A stretch of 64,000 nt of DNA from Bradyrhizobium sp. ISRA464 (GTDB lineage: Bacteria; Pseudomonadota; Alphaproteobacteria; Rhizobiales; Xanthobacteraceae): positions 8,136,501 to 8,200,500 of the forward strand of contig NZ_CP094526.1 in assembly GCF_029910095.1 (NCBI RefSeq), read 5' to 3'. Numbering within the stretch: the stretch's first letter is position 1; every line of letters begins with the position of its first letter. The notes below the pieces were generated by a model, which was not told the origin of the DNA, ran no database searches, and saw only the letters and a program-made list of their open reading frames with translations. The position numbers and the translations under genes are program-made. Positions 7,415 through 16,392 of this stretch are shown one piece after another.

Positions 7415-8242
7415 TCACCGCCAGTGCAGCAGGCGCGCTTCCATCCAGTTGATCAGCTTGCCCACCGCGAGCCCGAACAGCGACAGGATCACGACGCCGG
7501 CGAGCAGCTGATCGGTCTGCATCAGATTGCCGGCCTGCAGCACGAAGGCGCCGATGCCGTATTGCGCGCCGATCATCTCCGCGCTGACCACGAGCAGCAG
7601 CGCAATCGAAGCGGTGATGCGGAAGCCGGCGAGGATCGACGGCAGCGCGCCCGGCCAGATCACGCGGCGGACGATGGCGTGGAACGGCACGTTGAAGCTC
7701 TGCGCCATTCGGATCAGATTGCGCGGCACCGCATCGACGCCGCTATAGACCGAGATCGCGGTCGAGAAGAACACGCCGAGCGCAATGGTCGCGATCTTCG
7801 GCTCCTCGCCGATCCCGAGCCACAGGATGAGCAGCGGCAATAGCGCGATCTTCGGAATCGGGAACAACGCCGAGATGAAGGTGATGCCGACGCCGCGCGC
7901 CAGCGTCGACAGGCCGATCCCGGAGCCAACAATGACGCCGGCGACCGTGCCGATGATCCAGCCGCTGCCGATCCGCATGATCGACCAGGAGAGGTGCTGC
8001 CACAGCGCGCCTGAGGTCCCGAGCTTGTAGATCGCAACCGCGATCGCCGAAGGTGCCGGCAGGAACAACGGGTTGACGAAGCCGGCACTGCCGGCGAGCT
8101 GCCAGACCGCGATCACAATCGCGAGCGCGATCCAGCCTGCATGGCGGCTGCCCGACGGGGTGAAGCCGGCGCCGCGAAACGCCACCGGCCGCGGCGTCTC
8201 CGTCGACTGCTCTTTCGTCTCCGCCGTCGCGCGATCAAGCAT
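7415..8242 (-). CDS. ABC transporter permease, SsuC/TauC/NrtB type
   Basis: 275 residues with about six membrane helices and the BPD_transp_1 layout. The EAA-like loop lies around ALGVFFSTAISVYSGVDAVPRNLIRMAQSF. Known for the family: inner-membrane channel of importers for sulfonates, nitrate or related small organic anions. Its start overlaps the end of the ATPase gene by 8 bases, so it is the last gene of the transporter unit (binding protein, ATPase, permease). The substrate cannot be deduced. Confidence 0.9.
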   Translation of the reverse strand: MLDRATAETKEQSTETPRPVAFRGAGFTPSGSRHAGWIALAIVIAVWQLAGSAGFVNPLFLPAPSAIAVAIYKLGTSGALWQHLSWSIMRIGSGWIIGTVAGVIVGSGIGLSTLARGVGITFISALFPIPKIALLPLLILWLGIGEEPKIATIALGVFFSTAISVYSGVDAVPRNLIRMAQSFNVPFHAIVRRVIWPGALPSILAGFRITASIALLLVVSAEMIGAQYGIGAFVLQAGNLMQTDQLLAGVVILSLFGLAVGKLINWMEARLLHWR

Positions 8243-9008
8243 GCTGGACCTCGCGCTCGGCGTCGATCGCCTCTTTGCGGATCAGCGACCACAGATCGCC
8301 CTGTAGCGCTGCGAGCCGGCCACGCGCATCGGCAACCCCGCGCTCGGCCCGTGTCATCGTAACAGTCACGATCTCCGTGATGCGGCCGGGACGGCGCGAC
8401 AGCACGACGACGCGGTCCGCAAGCCGCACCGCTTCCTCGAGATTATGCGTGACATAGACCGCGCCCATCTCGCCATCGGCAAGCAGACGGACGAAATCCT
8501 CCATCAGGAGCTCGCGGGTCTGCGAATCCAGCGCCGACAGCGGCTCGTCCATCAGCAGGATCGCGGGCCGCACCGCGAGCGCCCGCGCGATGCCGACGCG
8601 CTGGCGCATGCCGCCGGAAAGCTGCTTCGGATAGGCCGCGCGGAAATCCGACAGTCCCGTGCGGCGGAGCGCATCGTCGATCACGGCGCGGCGCTCGCCG
8701 GCGCTCAAGCTTGTATGCAGCAGCGGAAACGCGACGTTCTCTTCCACCGTATTCCAGGGCAGCAGCGCAAAATCCTGAAACACGAAGGTCAGCGGATTGA
8801 GGCTGTCCGCCGGCGGCGCGCCGCGCAGCTCGGCCGCGCCCTTGCTCGGTCGCAGCAGGCCGCCGAGGATCGACAACAGCGTGCTCTTGCCGCAGCCGGA
8901 CGGGCCGACGATCGCGACGACCTCGCCGGCGCGAACCGTGAAGGAGACATCGTCGAGCACGTCGAGCGCGCCGAAGCGATGGCTGATATGGTCGGCAATC
9001 AGGTCCAT
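8235..9008 (-). CDS. ABC transporter ATPase, SsuB/TauB type
   Basis: 257 residues. Walker A is GPSGCGKST (about residues 34-42), the signature is LSGGMRQRVGIARAL, Walker B is ILLMDEPLSALD, and the switch His is in VYVTHNLEEA. The LPWNTVEENV stretch after the Q-loop is characteristic of the nitrate/sulfonate/taurine group. Known role: ATP hydrolysis driving the adjacent permease. It is separated from the binding-protein gene by 178 bases that hold a repeat (9029-9160), so read-through may be reduced. Confidence 0.92.
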   Translation of the reverse strand: MDLIADHISHRFGALDVLDDVSFTVRAGEVVAIVGPSGCGKSTLLSILGGLLRPSKGAAELRGAPPADSLNPLTFVFQDFALLPWNTVEENVAFPLLHTSLSAGERRAVIDDALRRTGLSDFRAAYPKQLSGGMRQRVGIARALAVRPAILLMDEPLSALDSQTRELLMEDFVRLLADGEMGAVYVTHNLEEAVRLADRVVVLSRRPGRITEIVTVTMTRAERGVADARGRLAALQGDLWSLIRKEAIDAEREVQHA

Positions 9009-9028
9009 GCCGGAAGCTCGCTATCTGA

Positions 9029-9160
9029 CCCGTCATCCTGGGGTGCGAGCCTTGCGGCGCATTTGCGCCGCTGGGCGAGCCTCGAAGGATGAACGGCCGA
9101 GCTACAGCCGGGCCGTCGATCCTTCGAGACGCCGCTGCGCGGCTCCTCAGGATGACGGGG
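9029..9160. repeat. CCGTCATCCTGAGG-type palindromic repeat
   Basis: CCGTCATCCTGGGGTGCGAG at one end and GGCTCCTCAGGATGACGGGG at the other are complementary arms; inner arms are CTCGAAGGATGAACGGCC and GATCCTTCGAG. It sits within the transporter operon, between the binding-protein and ATPase genes, where an RNA hairpin could lower expression of the downstream genes relative to the binding protein. Confidence 0.75.
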
Positions 9161-9186
9161 TCGGGATTTGTGCGCGCGGTCTAACA

Positions 9187-10191
9187 TCAATCCGCCTTCA
9201 CGTAGTCCTTGGCGATGATCGCGTTGGCATCGAAACCCTTGTCGACGAAACCCTGCTCCTGCAGCCACTTGATCTGGTTATCGACGTTCTTCACGTCGAG
9301 CTTGCCGTCAGGATCGATATAGGCGCAATTGCCGACGACCTGCTCGACCGGCAGGTTGGTGTATTTGGCGATGATCTCGAGCAGCGGCTTGGTCCTCTCG
9401 TCGATCGGTGCAACACCGTTCTTGATCGAAGCCAGGATTACGTCGTGATACTCGTGGTCGGCGCGGGCGAGCGCAGCGAGCAGCTTGGTCACCAGCTTTG
9501 CGTTGGTGAGCGTCTTCGGCGAGGCGAACACGGCTCCGAGCTGCCACGGCGTCTCGTCGCCGACCCAGCCTAGCAATTTCGCGCCGTTGGAATCCATCAG
9601 CGTCCGCGCCGTCGAGACCGGGAGCAGCGCGGCGTCGACGGTTTCACCCTTCAACGCAGCGGCCGCATTCGACAGCGACTGCAGCGGCACGACCTTCACG
9701 TCGGACAGCTTGAAGCCGTATTTGTCGGCGAGCAGGCCGAGCGAGTAGTGGAAGCTGGAGCCGACCTGGGTCACCGCCACGCGCTTGCCCGCGAGATCCT
9801 TCGGCGTCTTGAGGCCGGCGGCATAGGCGTTGTTGCTGGCGAAATAGCCGATTAAGGGATAGCTGGCCTTCTCGCGGCTCATGCCGCCGATCACCTTCAG
9901 TGTGCCCTTGCCGGCGAGATTGTAGAGCCCGGCGGTGAACGCGGTGATGCCGACATCGACGTCACCGGACGTGGTCGCGACCGCGATCGGCTGCGCCGCA
10001 TCGAAGAATTTCAACTCGACGTCAAGGCCGGCGTCGCGGAAATAGCCTTTGTCCTGAGCGATGAACACCGGCGCCGAGGACGACAGGCGCAGCACGCCGA
10101 TCTTGGCTTTCAGGAGATCATCGGCCCGCGCGACCCCGCTCGCAGCCAGCGCCAGCAGACCCGTCACCGCGAGCCGCGCCCAAACCTTCAT
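9187..10191 (-). CDS. Periplasmic substrate-binding protein, NMT1/SsuA-like
   Basis: 334 residues. A Sec signal peptide (residues 1-22, ending GVARA) is followed by an NMT1/SsuA-like fold: LSSSAPVFIAQDKGYFRDAG near the N-terminus, DVDVGITAF, and DLAGKRVAVTQVGSSFHYSL. ATG 10191 has a GGAAGGG site. A 6-bp hairpin (GTCCGC 10215-10220, GCGGAC 10226-10231) lies upstream, between it and the oxidoreductase gene. Known role: ligand capture for the TauABC-type importer encoded downstream. The ligand is unknown; the upstream FAD oxidoreductase suggests the imported compound is oxidised. Confidence 0.88.
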   Translation of the reverse strand: MKVWARLAVTGLLALAASGVARADDLLKAKIGVLRLSSSAPVFIAQDKGYFRDAGLDVELKFFDAAQPIAVATTSGDVDVGITAFTAGLYNLAGKGTLKVIGGMSREKASYPLIGYFASNNAYAAGLKTPKDLAGKRVAVTQVGSSFHYSLGLLADKYGFKLSDVKVVPLQSLSNAAAALKGETVDAALLPVSTARTLMDSNGAKLLGWVGDETPWQLGAVFASPKTLTNAKLVTKLLAALARADHEYHDVILASIKNGVAPIDERTKPLLEIIAKYTNLPVEQVVGNCAYIDPDGKLDVKNVDNQIKWLQEQGFVDKGFDANAIIAKDYVKAD

Positions 10192-10240
10192 TCCCTTCCC
10201 TCCGCCTCGGCGCCGTCCGCAAGGCGCGGACATGCGTATT

Positions 10241-11605
10241 CTAAACTCCCACAGGGACCGCCTGATCGTGCCCGATGAAGGCGCCCAGCGTCTTGAGCTG
10301 TTGTTGCAACTTTTCGATGGAAATGTCGCGTGGAATCGTATTGCCCGAAAGTGCTAGTGCCGCCGCGGTTCCGGCCGCCTCGCCCATCACAAAACAGGCC
10401 CCGGAGACGCGCGCGGCCGATTGCCCCTCATGGGTCATCGAGGCGCAGCGGCCGGCCATCAGGAGGTTGTCGACGCTCTCGGGCACCAGCATCCGGTACG
10501 GCAGTTCGTTGTAGCCGCGCGATTGCGGGATCGGCGGAAACTCGAACACGACATCGCCCGGAACGTGGGATTCCTTCGGCCAGCCATTGACGCCGATCGA
10601 GTCCTCGAACGAGGCGCAGCCGAGCACGTCCTCACCGGAGAGCATGTAGCCGCCGACCACGCGCCGCGTCTCGCGGATGCCGAGCTGCGGCGGCAGGTCG
10701 ACGATGTAGGAGTTTTCGAAGCCGGGCAGTGTGCGCAGGAACGCGAAGGCCTCGACCGCCTGGCGGCGGCCTTCGATCTCGCCGCGGGTCATGTCGTCGG
10801 GATCGATGCCCGAGATCGCGCTGCCGTCGCTCCGTGCGAGCTGGGTGAAGTTGACCCGCCACTCGATCTGCGATTTCTGCGGCCGCACGATCGCGGCCTT
10901 GCGCGGGAATTTGTGCGTGCCGGCAGCTTCCGCCTGCGCCATCCGCTCTGGAATGCTCCGCCACGCGTCCCCCGCCTTGGCTGGGTCGATGCCGTTGAGG
11001 CGGAACATCATCGAGGGGTAAAGCATGCTGCCGGCATTGTCGCCGACTTCAAAGGGAGCACCGGCCCACACCGCGAGATCGCCATCGCCGGAGCAATCGA
11101 TGAAGATGCTCGCCAGCACCGCTTGCCGGCCGGCCTTGGTCTCGACCATCAGCGCGCGGATGCGCGCCCCGTCCATCACGACACCGGCGCCGAGCGCGTG
11201 GAACAGGATATCGACCTTGTGATGGGCGAGCAGATCGTCGGCCGCAATCTTGTAGGCCGCGGTGTCGTAAGCCTGAGCAAGGATCTTGCCGAGGATCAGA
11301 TGCGGCGCGTTGAGCCCGCCGAGCCGGTCGATCCGCGCCAGCAAATCCGAAGCGATGCCCCGCACCACCCGGTGCATCTCGCCGAAGACGTTGGCATGCA
11401 ACCCGCAGAAGTTCGTCACCCCTGCAGCGGTGCCCATGCCGCCGAGAAATCCGTAGCGCTCGATCAGCAGGGTTCGTCGTCCGGCGCGCGCCGCCGCTAC
11501 CACGGCCGTGATGCCGGCCGGTCCGCCGCCGAGTACCACCACATCATATTCGCCGTAGACCGGGACCTGCCGCGCAGGTTCTTCGATGGCGTTTGCCCGC
11601 ATCAT
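10241..11605 (-). CDS. FAD-dependent oxidoreductase (FAD_oxidored family)
   Basis: 454 residues from ATG 11605, which has AGGGCGG upstream; a TTG at 11620 is less likely. The N-terminus has the dinucleotide motif VVVLGGGPAGITAVVAAARAG and an acidic LLIERYG strand. GFLGGMGTAAGVTNFCG follows, as in the FAD-dependent oxidoreductase family PF12831. The C-terminal FAD-closing motif is LLMAGRCASMTHEGQSAARV. No N-terminal signal peptide, so it is probably cytosolic. It is the first gene of the minus-strand unit with the ABC importer and is divergent from a LysR regulator, so it probably oxidises the imported substrate. The substrate is not recognisable. Confidence 0.82.
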   Translation of the reverse strand: MMRANAIEEPARQVPVYGEYDVVVLGGGPAGITAVVAAARAGRRTLLIERYGFLGGMGTAAGVTNFCGLHANVFGEMHRVVRGIASDLLARIDRLGGLNAPHLILGKILAQAYDTAAYKIAADDLLAHHKVDILFHALGAGVVMDGARIRALMVETKAGRQAVLASIFIDCSGDGDLAVWAGAPFEVGDNAGSMLYPSMMFRLNGIDPAKAGDAWRSIPERMAQAEAAGTHKFPRKAAIVRPQKSQIEWRVNFTQLARSDGSAISGIDPDDMTRGEIEGRRQAVEAFAFLRTLPGFENSYIVDLPPQLGIRETRRVVGGYMLSGEDVLGCASFEDSIGVNGWPKESHVPGDVVFEFPPIPQSRGYNELPYRMLVPESVDNLLMAGRCASMTHEGQSAARVSGACFVMGEAAGTAAALALSGNTIPRDISIEKLQQQLKTLGAFIGHDQAVPVGV

Positions 11606-11650
11606 TTCCGCCCTGAACAAGTTGGTTATCCTGACTATGAATTGATGCGA

Positions 11651-11663
11651 ATTGGACTACAAT
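11651..11663. promoter_or_regulatory. Candidate LysR binding site
   Basis: ATTGGACTACAAT is a short dyad (ATTG-N5-CAAT) in the 100-bp space between the divergent oxidoreductase and LysR genes, where a LysR site is expected. It is shorter than the classic T-N11-A box, so the assignment is tentative. Confidence 0.3.
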
Positions 11664-11705
11664 CCACCAAATTATGTAATCAGCTTTCTCGAATCGAGAA
11701 AGGTC

Positions 11706-12590
11706 ATGGACACGCTGGTCAACCAGGAAGCCTTTCTCGCCACCGCCGACACCAGCGGCTTTTCCGCTGCCGCGCGAAAACTCAACGTCGCGACATCGGT
11801 GGTCGCCAAGCGCGTCACCCAGCTCGAGGATCGGATCGGCACCGCGCTATTTCACCGCTCGACCCGCCAATTGCGGCTGACCGAGGCCGGGCAGCAATAT
11901 GTCCACCGCGCCCGCGGCGTCGTCGCCGATGTCGGCGATCTCCTGTCGCGGATGGGCGAGAAGGATCGCGACCTCACCGATCATCTGCGCATCAAGGCGC
12001 CGACATCACTCACCGTTGCGCGGCTCGCCGATGCCTTTACCGCGTTCCAGACCCAGAACCCGAGCGTCAGGCTGGAGATCGTGATGATCGATCGCCCGGT
12101 CGATCCGGTGACAGAAGGGTTCGACATCGCGATCGGCGCCTTCCCGCATTCTTTCGGCGGCGTCGTGGATGAGCCGCTGTGCCGCCTGCCGCGGCTGTTG
12201 TGCGCCTCGCCCGCATACCTTCGGAAGCAAGGCACACCCAAACATCCGCGCGACCTCGTCGATCACCGCTGCCTCAGCTTCCTGCCGACCGGACCGGAAT
12301 GGCCGTTCGAGGGACCGCGCGGCCGCATCAACATCCAGGTGCGGCCGTGTCTCAGCTCGAACGAGGGCCGCGTGCTGAAGCAAAGCGCGATTGCCGGCAA
12401 CGGCATCACACTGATCTCGCACTACCTCGTCGAGGACGCGCTGCGCGACGGCGCGCTGCAGCCGGTACTCACGGAATTCCCGATCCCCGAACTGTGGGTG
12501 AAGGCCGCCGTTCCCGAGCGCCGCATCGATGCCGCTGCCGTGCAGGCGCTGTTGAAGACATTGAAGACGTCGCTGTCGCAGTCACTGTGA
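11706..12590 (+). CDS. LysR-family transcriptional regulator
   Basis: 294 residues from ATG 11706 (AGAAAGG upstream; the in-frame TTG at 11652 is unlikely). The winged helix-turn-helix spans about residues 1-60, with FSAAARKLNVATSVVAKRV as the recognition region. A two-lobed effector domain follows from about residue 90. It is divergent from the FAD oxidoreductase/ABC importer unit and most likely controls it. Effector unknown. Confidence 0.9.
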   Translation: MDTLVNQEAFLATADTSGFSAAARKLNVATSVVAKRVTQLEDRIGTALFHRSTRQLRLTEAGQQYVHRARGVVADVGDLLSRMGEKDRDLTDHLRIKAPTSLTVARLADAFTAFQTQNPSVRLEIVMIDRPVDPVTEGFDIAIGAFPHSFGGVVDEPLCRLPRLLCASPAYLRKQGTPKHPRDLVDHRCLSFLPTGPEWPFEGPRGRINIQVRPCLSSNEGRVLKQSAIAGNGITLISHYLVEDALRDGALQPVLTEFPIPELWVKAAVPERRIDAAAVQALLKTLKTSLSQSL

Positions 12591-12616
12591 TACTGCATTA
12601 TGATACTGCATTGCTC

Positions 12617-13417
12617 CTACGCCTTGCCGCCACGCCAGCGGCCCGCGCGCTTCTCGGCAAAGGAGGCGAGGCCTTCGGCGGCCTCCGCGGTCTGCCGCTT
12701 GGCTGAATGCAGGCGGACCAGACGCTTGTAGGCTTCATCGTCAACGGCCATGCCGCCGAACGAACTCTCCATCGCAAGCTGTTTTGTCTCAGCCAGCGCG
12801 TCCGGCGCATTGGCCAGCAATTGCTCCACGAATCTGGCGCCTGCGCTCTCGAGCTCGGCAAGCGGCACCACCTCGTGCACGAGACCGATGCGACGTGCAT
12901 CTTCAGCGCCAAACCGTTCGCCGGTCAGCGCGTAGCGGCGTACCTGGCGCACGCCGATGGCGTCGCAGAGCTGCGGGATGATGATCGCGGCGGTGAGCCC
13001 CCAGCGCACCTCGGTGATCGAGAACAGCGCATTGTCGGCCGCGACCACGATGTCGCAGGCTGCGATCACGCCGGTGCCGCCGCCGAAGCAGCCGCCCTGC
13101 ACCAGCGCCACGGTCGGCACCGGCAGCGTGTTGAGGCGCTGAACCGCCTCGAAGGTCGCGCGCGACGCCGCCTCGTTTTCTTCGAATGACTTCGGCCGCA
13201 CGCCGTTGATCCATTTCAGGTCGGCGCCCGCCTGGAAATGCTTGCCGTTGCCCTTGAGTACGACAACGCGCACCGACTTCGTCAGGAGATCGTCGATCGC
13301 CGCGAGCACACCCTGGATCAATGCGCCGTCATAGGCGTTGTTGACCTCGGGGCGGTTCAGCGTGACGGTCGCGACCCCGCGCGCATCGAGGCTCCACAGG
13401 ACTGGGCTGGCGGACAT
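12617..13417 (-). CDS. Enoyl-CoA hydratase/isomerase family protein (methylglutaconyl-CoA hydratase-like)
   Basis: 266 residues. ATG 13417 has GGGAGAAACG upstream. Crotonase landmarks: LNRPEVNNAYD near the start, the oxyanion-hole segment KHFQAGADLKW, the second oxyanion Gly region GGCFGGGTGVIAACDIVVA, and ITEVRWGL. In classical enoyl-CoA hydratase two Glu residues act; here the first is replaced within GGGTG and the second is kept in TEV, a pattern seen in methylglutaconyl-CoA-type hydratases. Likely acts on a branched or unsaturated acyl-CoA. Divergent from the PanE-like gene. Confidence 0.83.
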   Translation of the reverse strand: MSASPVLWSLDARGVATVTLNRPEVNNAYDGALIQGVLAAIDDLLTKSVRVVVLKGNGKHFQAGADLKWINGVRPKSFEENEAASRATFEAVQRLNTLPVPTVALVQGGCFGGGTGVIAACDIVVAADNALFSITEVRWGLTAAIIIPQLCDAIGVRQVRRYALTGERFGAEDARRIGLVHEVVPLAELESAGARFVEQLLANAPDALAETKQLAMESSFGGMAVDDEAYKRLVRLHSAKRQTAEAAEGLASFAEKRAGRWRGGKA

Positions 13418-13586
13418 GGACGTTTCTCCCTCATCGGCATCTCGTGACGCACGCACTATGGCGAGTGGATACAGGTTGATCCATCACTTTCCGGCGTGAT
13501 GCGGCCGCGCCATGCGCATGACGGGTTGCGCGACGCCGCTCCCTTGTAGAAACTAGCGCGGCATCTTCCAGGGACTCGTTCGATCC

Positions 13587-14561
13587 ATGCGCATTTGCAT
13601 TTTCGGCGCGGGCGCCGTCGGCAGCCATTTTGCGATCCGGCTGGCACGGGCCGGACATGACGTGGCCTGCGTGATGCGTGGGCCGCATCTCGACGCGGTG
13701 AAGGCGCGCGGCCTGACGCTGAAGATCGGAGACACCAGCGTCACCGCGCGGGTGAAGGCCTCCGCCGATCCGGCCGACCTCGGACCGCAGGACGTCGTCA
13801 TCAGCACGCTGAAAGCCACCGGCGTCAGCGCGCTCGCCACCGGGCTCGCGCCACTGCTCAAGGACGACACCGCGATCGTGTTCGCGCAGAACGGCATTCC
13901 CTGGTGGTACGATCTCGGCCTGCCGGCTGATCATCCGGCGATTCCCGATCTCGGCTTCCTCGACCCCGGCGGGCAATTGCGTGCTGCCGTGCAGAAGGGG
14001 CGGATCATCGGCGGCGTGATCTTCTCCTCCAACGAGGTGATCGCGCCCGGGGTCGTGGCGAACCTCTCGCCCGAGCGCAACCGCCTGCTGATCGGCGAGT
14101 GCGACGACCGCCAGAGTGAACGCATCACCTGGCTGCGCGGCGCCCTGGGCGATGCGAAGATCGAATCGCCCGAGGTGAAGCAGATCCGCGAGACGATCTG
14201 GTCGAAGCTGCTCACCAACATGTCGCTGTCGGTGCTCTGCCTGCTGACCGGGCTGACCGCGCGCGCGGTTCGCGATGATCCGTCGATGCAGGACGTGATC
14301 CCGCGCCTGCTCGACGAGGCCAACGCGGTGGCGACGCGCTTTATTCCCGAGGTCAAGCGCGTCACCCGCTCGGGCCCCGCGCCGGACCACAAGCCCTCCA
14401 TCCTGCAGGACTATGAGCTCGGCCGTGCCATGGAGATCGACGTGCTGGTCCGCGCGCCGGCTGCGTTTGCGCGCGCTGCCGGCCTCTCCACGCCAATGCT
14501 GGACCTGATGGCCGCGCTCGCGATCCAGAAGGCGCGTGACAAGGGGCTCTATCAGGGCTGA
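13587..14561 (+). CDS. Ketopantoate reductase family protein (PanE/ApbA-like)
   Basis: 324 residues. The N-terminal NADPH motif is CIFGAGAVGSHFAIRLARAGHDV (about residues 4-26). FAQNGIPWWYDL in the middle is a family hallmark. The helical C-terminal domain contains KLLTNMSLSVLCLLTG and SILQDYELGRAMEIDVL, the latter with the conserved Ser/Asp-Glu substrate contacts. Known for the family: NADPH reduction of 2-dehydropantoate or related 2-oxo acids. Several paralogues usually exist in rhizobia, so true pantoate synthesis is not certain. It is followed by an SDR gene 39 bases downstream, probably in one operon. Confidence 0.85.
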   Translation: MRICIFGAGAVGSHFAIRLARAGHDVACVMRGPHLDAVKARGLTLKIGDTSVTARVKASADPADLGPQDVVISTLKATGVSALATGLAPLLKDDTAIVFAQNGIPWWYDLGLPADHPAIPDLGFLDPGGQLRAAVQKGRIIGGVIFSSNEVIAPGVVANLSPERNRLLIGECDDRQSERITWLRGALGDAKIESPEVKQIRETIWSKLLTNMSLSVLCLLTGLTARAVRDDPSMQDVIPRLLDEANAVATRFIPEVKRVTRSGPAPDHKPSILQDYELGRAMEIDVLVRAPAAFARAAGLSTPMLDLMAALAIQKARDKGLYQG

Positions 14562-14600
14562 CAATCTGCGCGGGGCCGATAACAAGCAGGACATCGTACC

Positions 14601-15380
14601 ATGCAAGTCAAGGACAAGGTCTGCGTCGTCACTGGCGGCGCCAGCGGCATCGGCGAAGCGGTGGCACGGGCCTATGCGGAGGCCGGCGCGCGCGGCGTCG
14701 TGGTCGCCGACCTCAAGACCTTGCGCGACCGGCTCGCCAGCGTCGCCGGCGATATCGACGGGCTCGCGGTGACCGCCGATGTCGGACTGGAAGAGGACAT
14801 CAAGGCGCTGGTGGCAGCCGCCGAAGGCAAATTCGGCCCGGTCGACGTGTTCTTCTCCAACGCCGGCTTGTCGCGCAAGGGCCAGGAGACGGCATCGGAC
14901 GCCGACTGGGACGTGAGCTGGCGGGTGCATGTGATGAGCCATGTGTTCGCGGCGCGGGCGCTGGTGCCCGGCATGCTGGCGCGCGGTTCGGGCTACCTGC
15001 TCAACACCGCGTCGGCCGCGGGGCTGTTGGCGTCGCTGAACTCGATGCCTTACGGCGTCACCAAGAACGCCGCAGTGGCGCTCGCTGAACATCTCGCGAT
15101 CCAGTATGGCGATCGCGGCATCCGCGTCTCGGTGCTGTGTCCGCAATCGGTGCAGACCGGCATGACGACGCCGGGCCCGAGCGCCGCGCGCGTCGATGGC
15201 GTGCTGCAGCCGGCCGAGGTCGCGCGCATGGTGATCGAGGCGATGGCGGAGGAGCGCTTCATGATCCTGTCGCATCCGCAGGTGCATGAGTACATGCAGC
15301 GCAAGGCCGCCAATCGCGACCGCTGGCTGGCCGGCATGCGCCGCCTGCGCGACCGGATTTATGGCGCAGCTCCAACCTGA
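14601..15380 (+). CDS. Short-chain dehydrogenase/reductase
   Basis: 259 residues, classical SDR. The cofactor motif TGGASGIGEAVARAYA is at residues 12-27, an Asp follows the second strand (VVVADL), and NAGLS is the structural motif. The catalytic Ser lies in NTASAAGLLAS and the Tyr-Lys pair in YGVTKNA. The acidic residue after strand 2 favours NAD(H). The C-terminal region (MVIEAMAEERFMILSHPQVHEYM) resembles SDRs near acyl-CoA metabolism genes. It lies downstream of the PanE-like gene in the same orientation. Substrate unknown. Confidence 0.88.
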   Translation: MQVKDKVCVVTGGASGIGEAVARAYAEAGARGVVVADLKTLRDRLASVAGDIDGLAVTADVGLEEDIKALVAAAEGKFGPVDVFFSNAGLSRKGQETASDADWDVSWRVHVMSHVFAARALVPGMLARGSGYLLNTASAAGLLASLNSMPYGVTKNAAVALAEHLAIQYGDRGIRVSVLCPQSVQTGMTTPGPSAARVDGVLQPAEVARMVIEAMAEERFMILSHPQVHEYMQRKAANRDRWLAGMRRLRDRIYGAAPT

Positions 15381-15384
15381 CCGG

Positions 15385-15475
15385 ACGTAGTCCGGATGGA
15401 GCGCAGCGAAATCCGGAACGGTGTCACAAGCGGCGAATGGCTCCCGGATTGCGCGCCGCTTCATCCGGGCTACGA
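15385..15475. repeat. CGTAGYCCGGATGGAGC-type palindromic repeat
   Basis: ACGTAGTCCGGATGGAGCGC at one end and CTTCATCCGGGCTACGAA at the other form the arms, with ATCCGG inner arms. It lies between convergent genes, and its final bases supply the stop codon (TAG at 15472-15470) of the minus-strand hydrolase. Confidence 0.78.
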
Positions 15476-16177
15476 ATGCTTCGCGACCCACGCCGCGAAC
15501 GCGTCCAGCACTTCTATCGTCACCTCTGCATCGTTGCGGCCGGAGCGCTTGAGCACGTGGAAGGAGTGATCAGCCTCCTGCACCAGATGCAGCGTCGCGC
15601 GCGGCCCCAACCCCTTCACCACGGGCCCGAGCAGATCGAGCTCCGCCAGCGCATCGCGCGTGCCCTGCAGGAACAGCATCGGAATTTTCACGTCAGCAAG
15701 ATGCTTGGCCCGCTCGTTCGACGGCTTGCCCGCGGCATGCAGGGGAAAGCCGAGGAACACCAGCCCACGCACGCCTGCGAGCGGCGCTTTCGCCTGGGCC
15801 TGCGAGGTCATGCGTCCGCCGAACGATCTGCCGCCGGCAAACAGCGGCAGATCGCCGCAACGGCGCGCGGCCTCCGCCACCGCCGCTCGCACCGCGGCCT
15901 GGGCCACCGCGGGCGGATCCGGCCGCTTGCTGCCCTTCTCCACGTAGGGAAACTGATAGCGCAGCGTCGCGATGCCGCGCTCGGCAAGGCGGATTGCAAT
16001 CGTCTCCATCGACGGATGTGTCATACCGGCGCCCGCGCCGTGGGCGAACACATAAGCCGCGCGCGCCTGCGGCGGCCGCAACAGCAGCGCGGATACCGCG
16101 TTGCTGTCGGCGACTGCGATGGTGAGCTGTTGCGCGCCGGCGGCGTTCACGCGTTGCCTCCAGACAAATTGATCCAT
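15470..16177 (-). CDS. Alpha/beta hydrolase, KANL3/Tex30-like
   Basis: 235 residues. [17 protein letters not shown] supplies the HGAGAG oxyanion loop, [11 protein letters not shown] the nucleophile elbow (GRSFGG), [12 protein letters not shown] the acid strand and EADHSFHV the catalytic His. This set is typical of the KANL3/Tex30 branch of alpha/beta hydrolases. A cytosolic esterase or acyl hydrolase is likely; the substrate is unknown. Its stop codon lies inside the repeat at 15385-15475. Confidence 0.83.
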   Translation of the reverse strand: MDQFVWRQRVNAAGAQQLTIAVADSNAVSALLLRPPQARAAYVFAHGAGAGMTHPSMETIAIRLAERGIATLRYQFPYVEKGSKRPDPPAVAQAAVRAAVAEAARRCGDLPLFAGGRSFGGRMTSQAQAKAPLAGVRGLVFLGFPLHAAGKPSNERAKHLADVKIPMLFLQGTRDALAELDLLGPVVKGLGPRATLHLVQEADHSFHVLKRSGRNDAEVTIEVLDAFAAWVAKHS

Positions 16178-16392
16178 CGTTTCTAGCTTTCCGCGGCGAT
16201 GCGCGCAAATGCCGCCGCATCCTGCCGACGAAGGTGAACTGGCTCACACCCGATCAACATTTCCGTTGTTAGAGCGGGAGCCGCGACTATAGGATGGCGC
16301 ATTGCTTGACACACGCAAGACGCGAACCTGTTTTCGGCGAACTTTAATATCTGATGAATATCACGCGGTGACCGCGAACTGGGGGACGGGGC

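Noticed and set aside
13431..15491. 686-codon minus-strand open frame over the PanE-like and SDR genes
   Set aside because: Antisense shadow; both plus-strand genes have clear Rossmann motifs and ribosome-binding sites.
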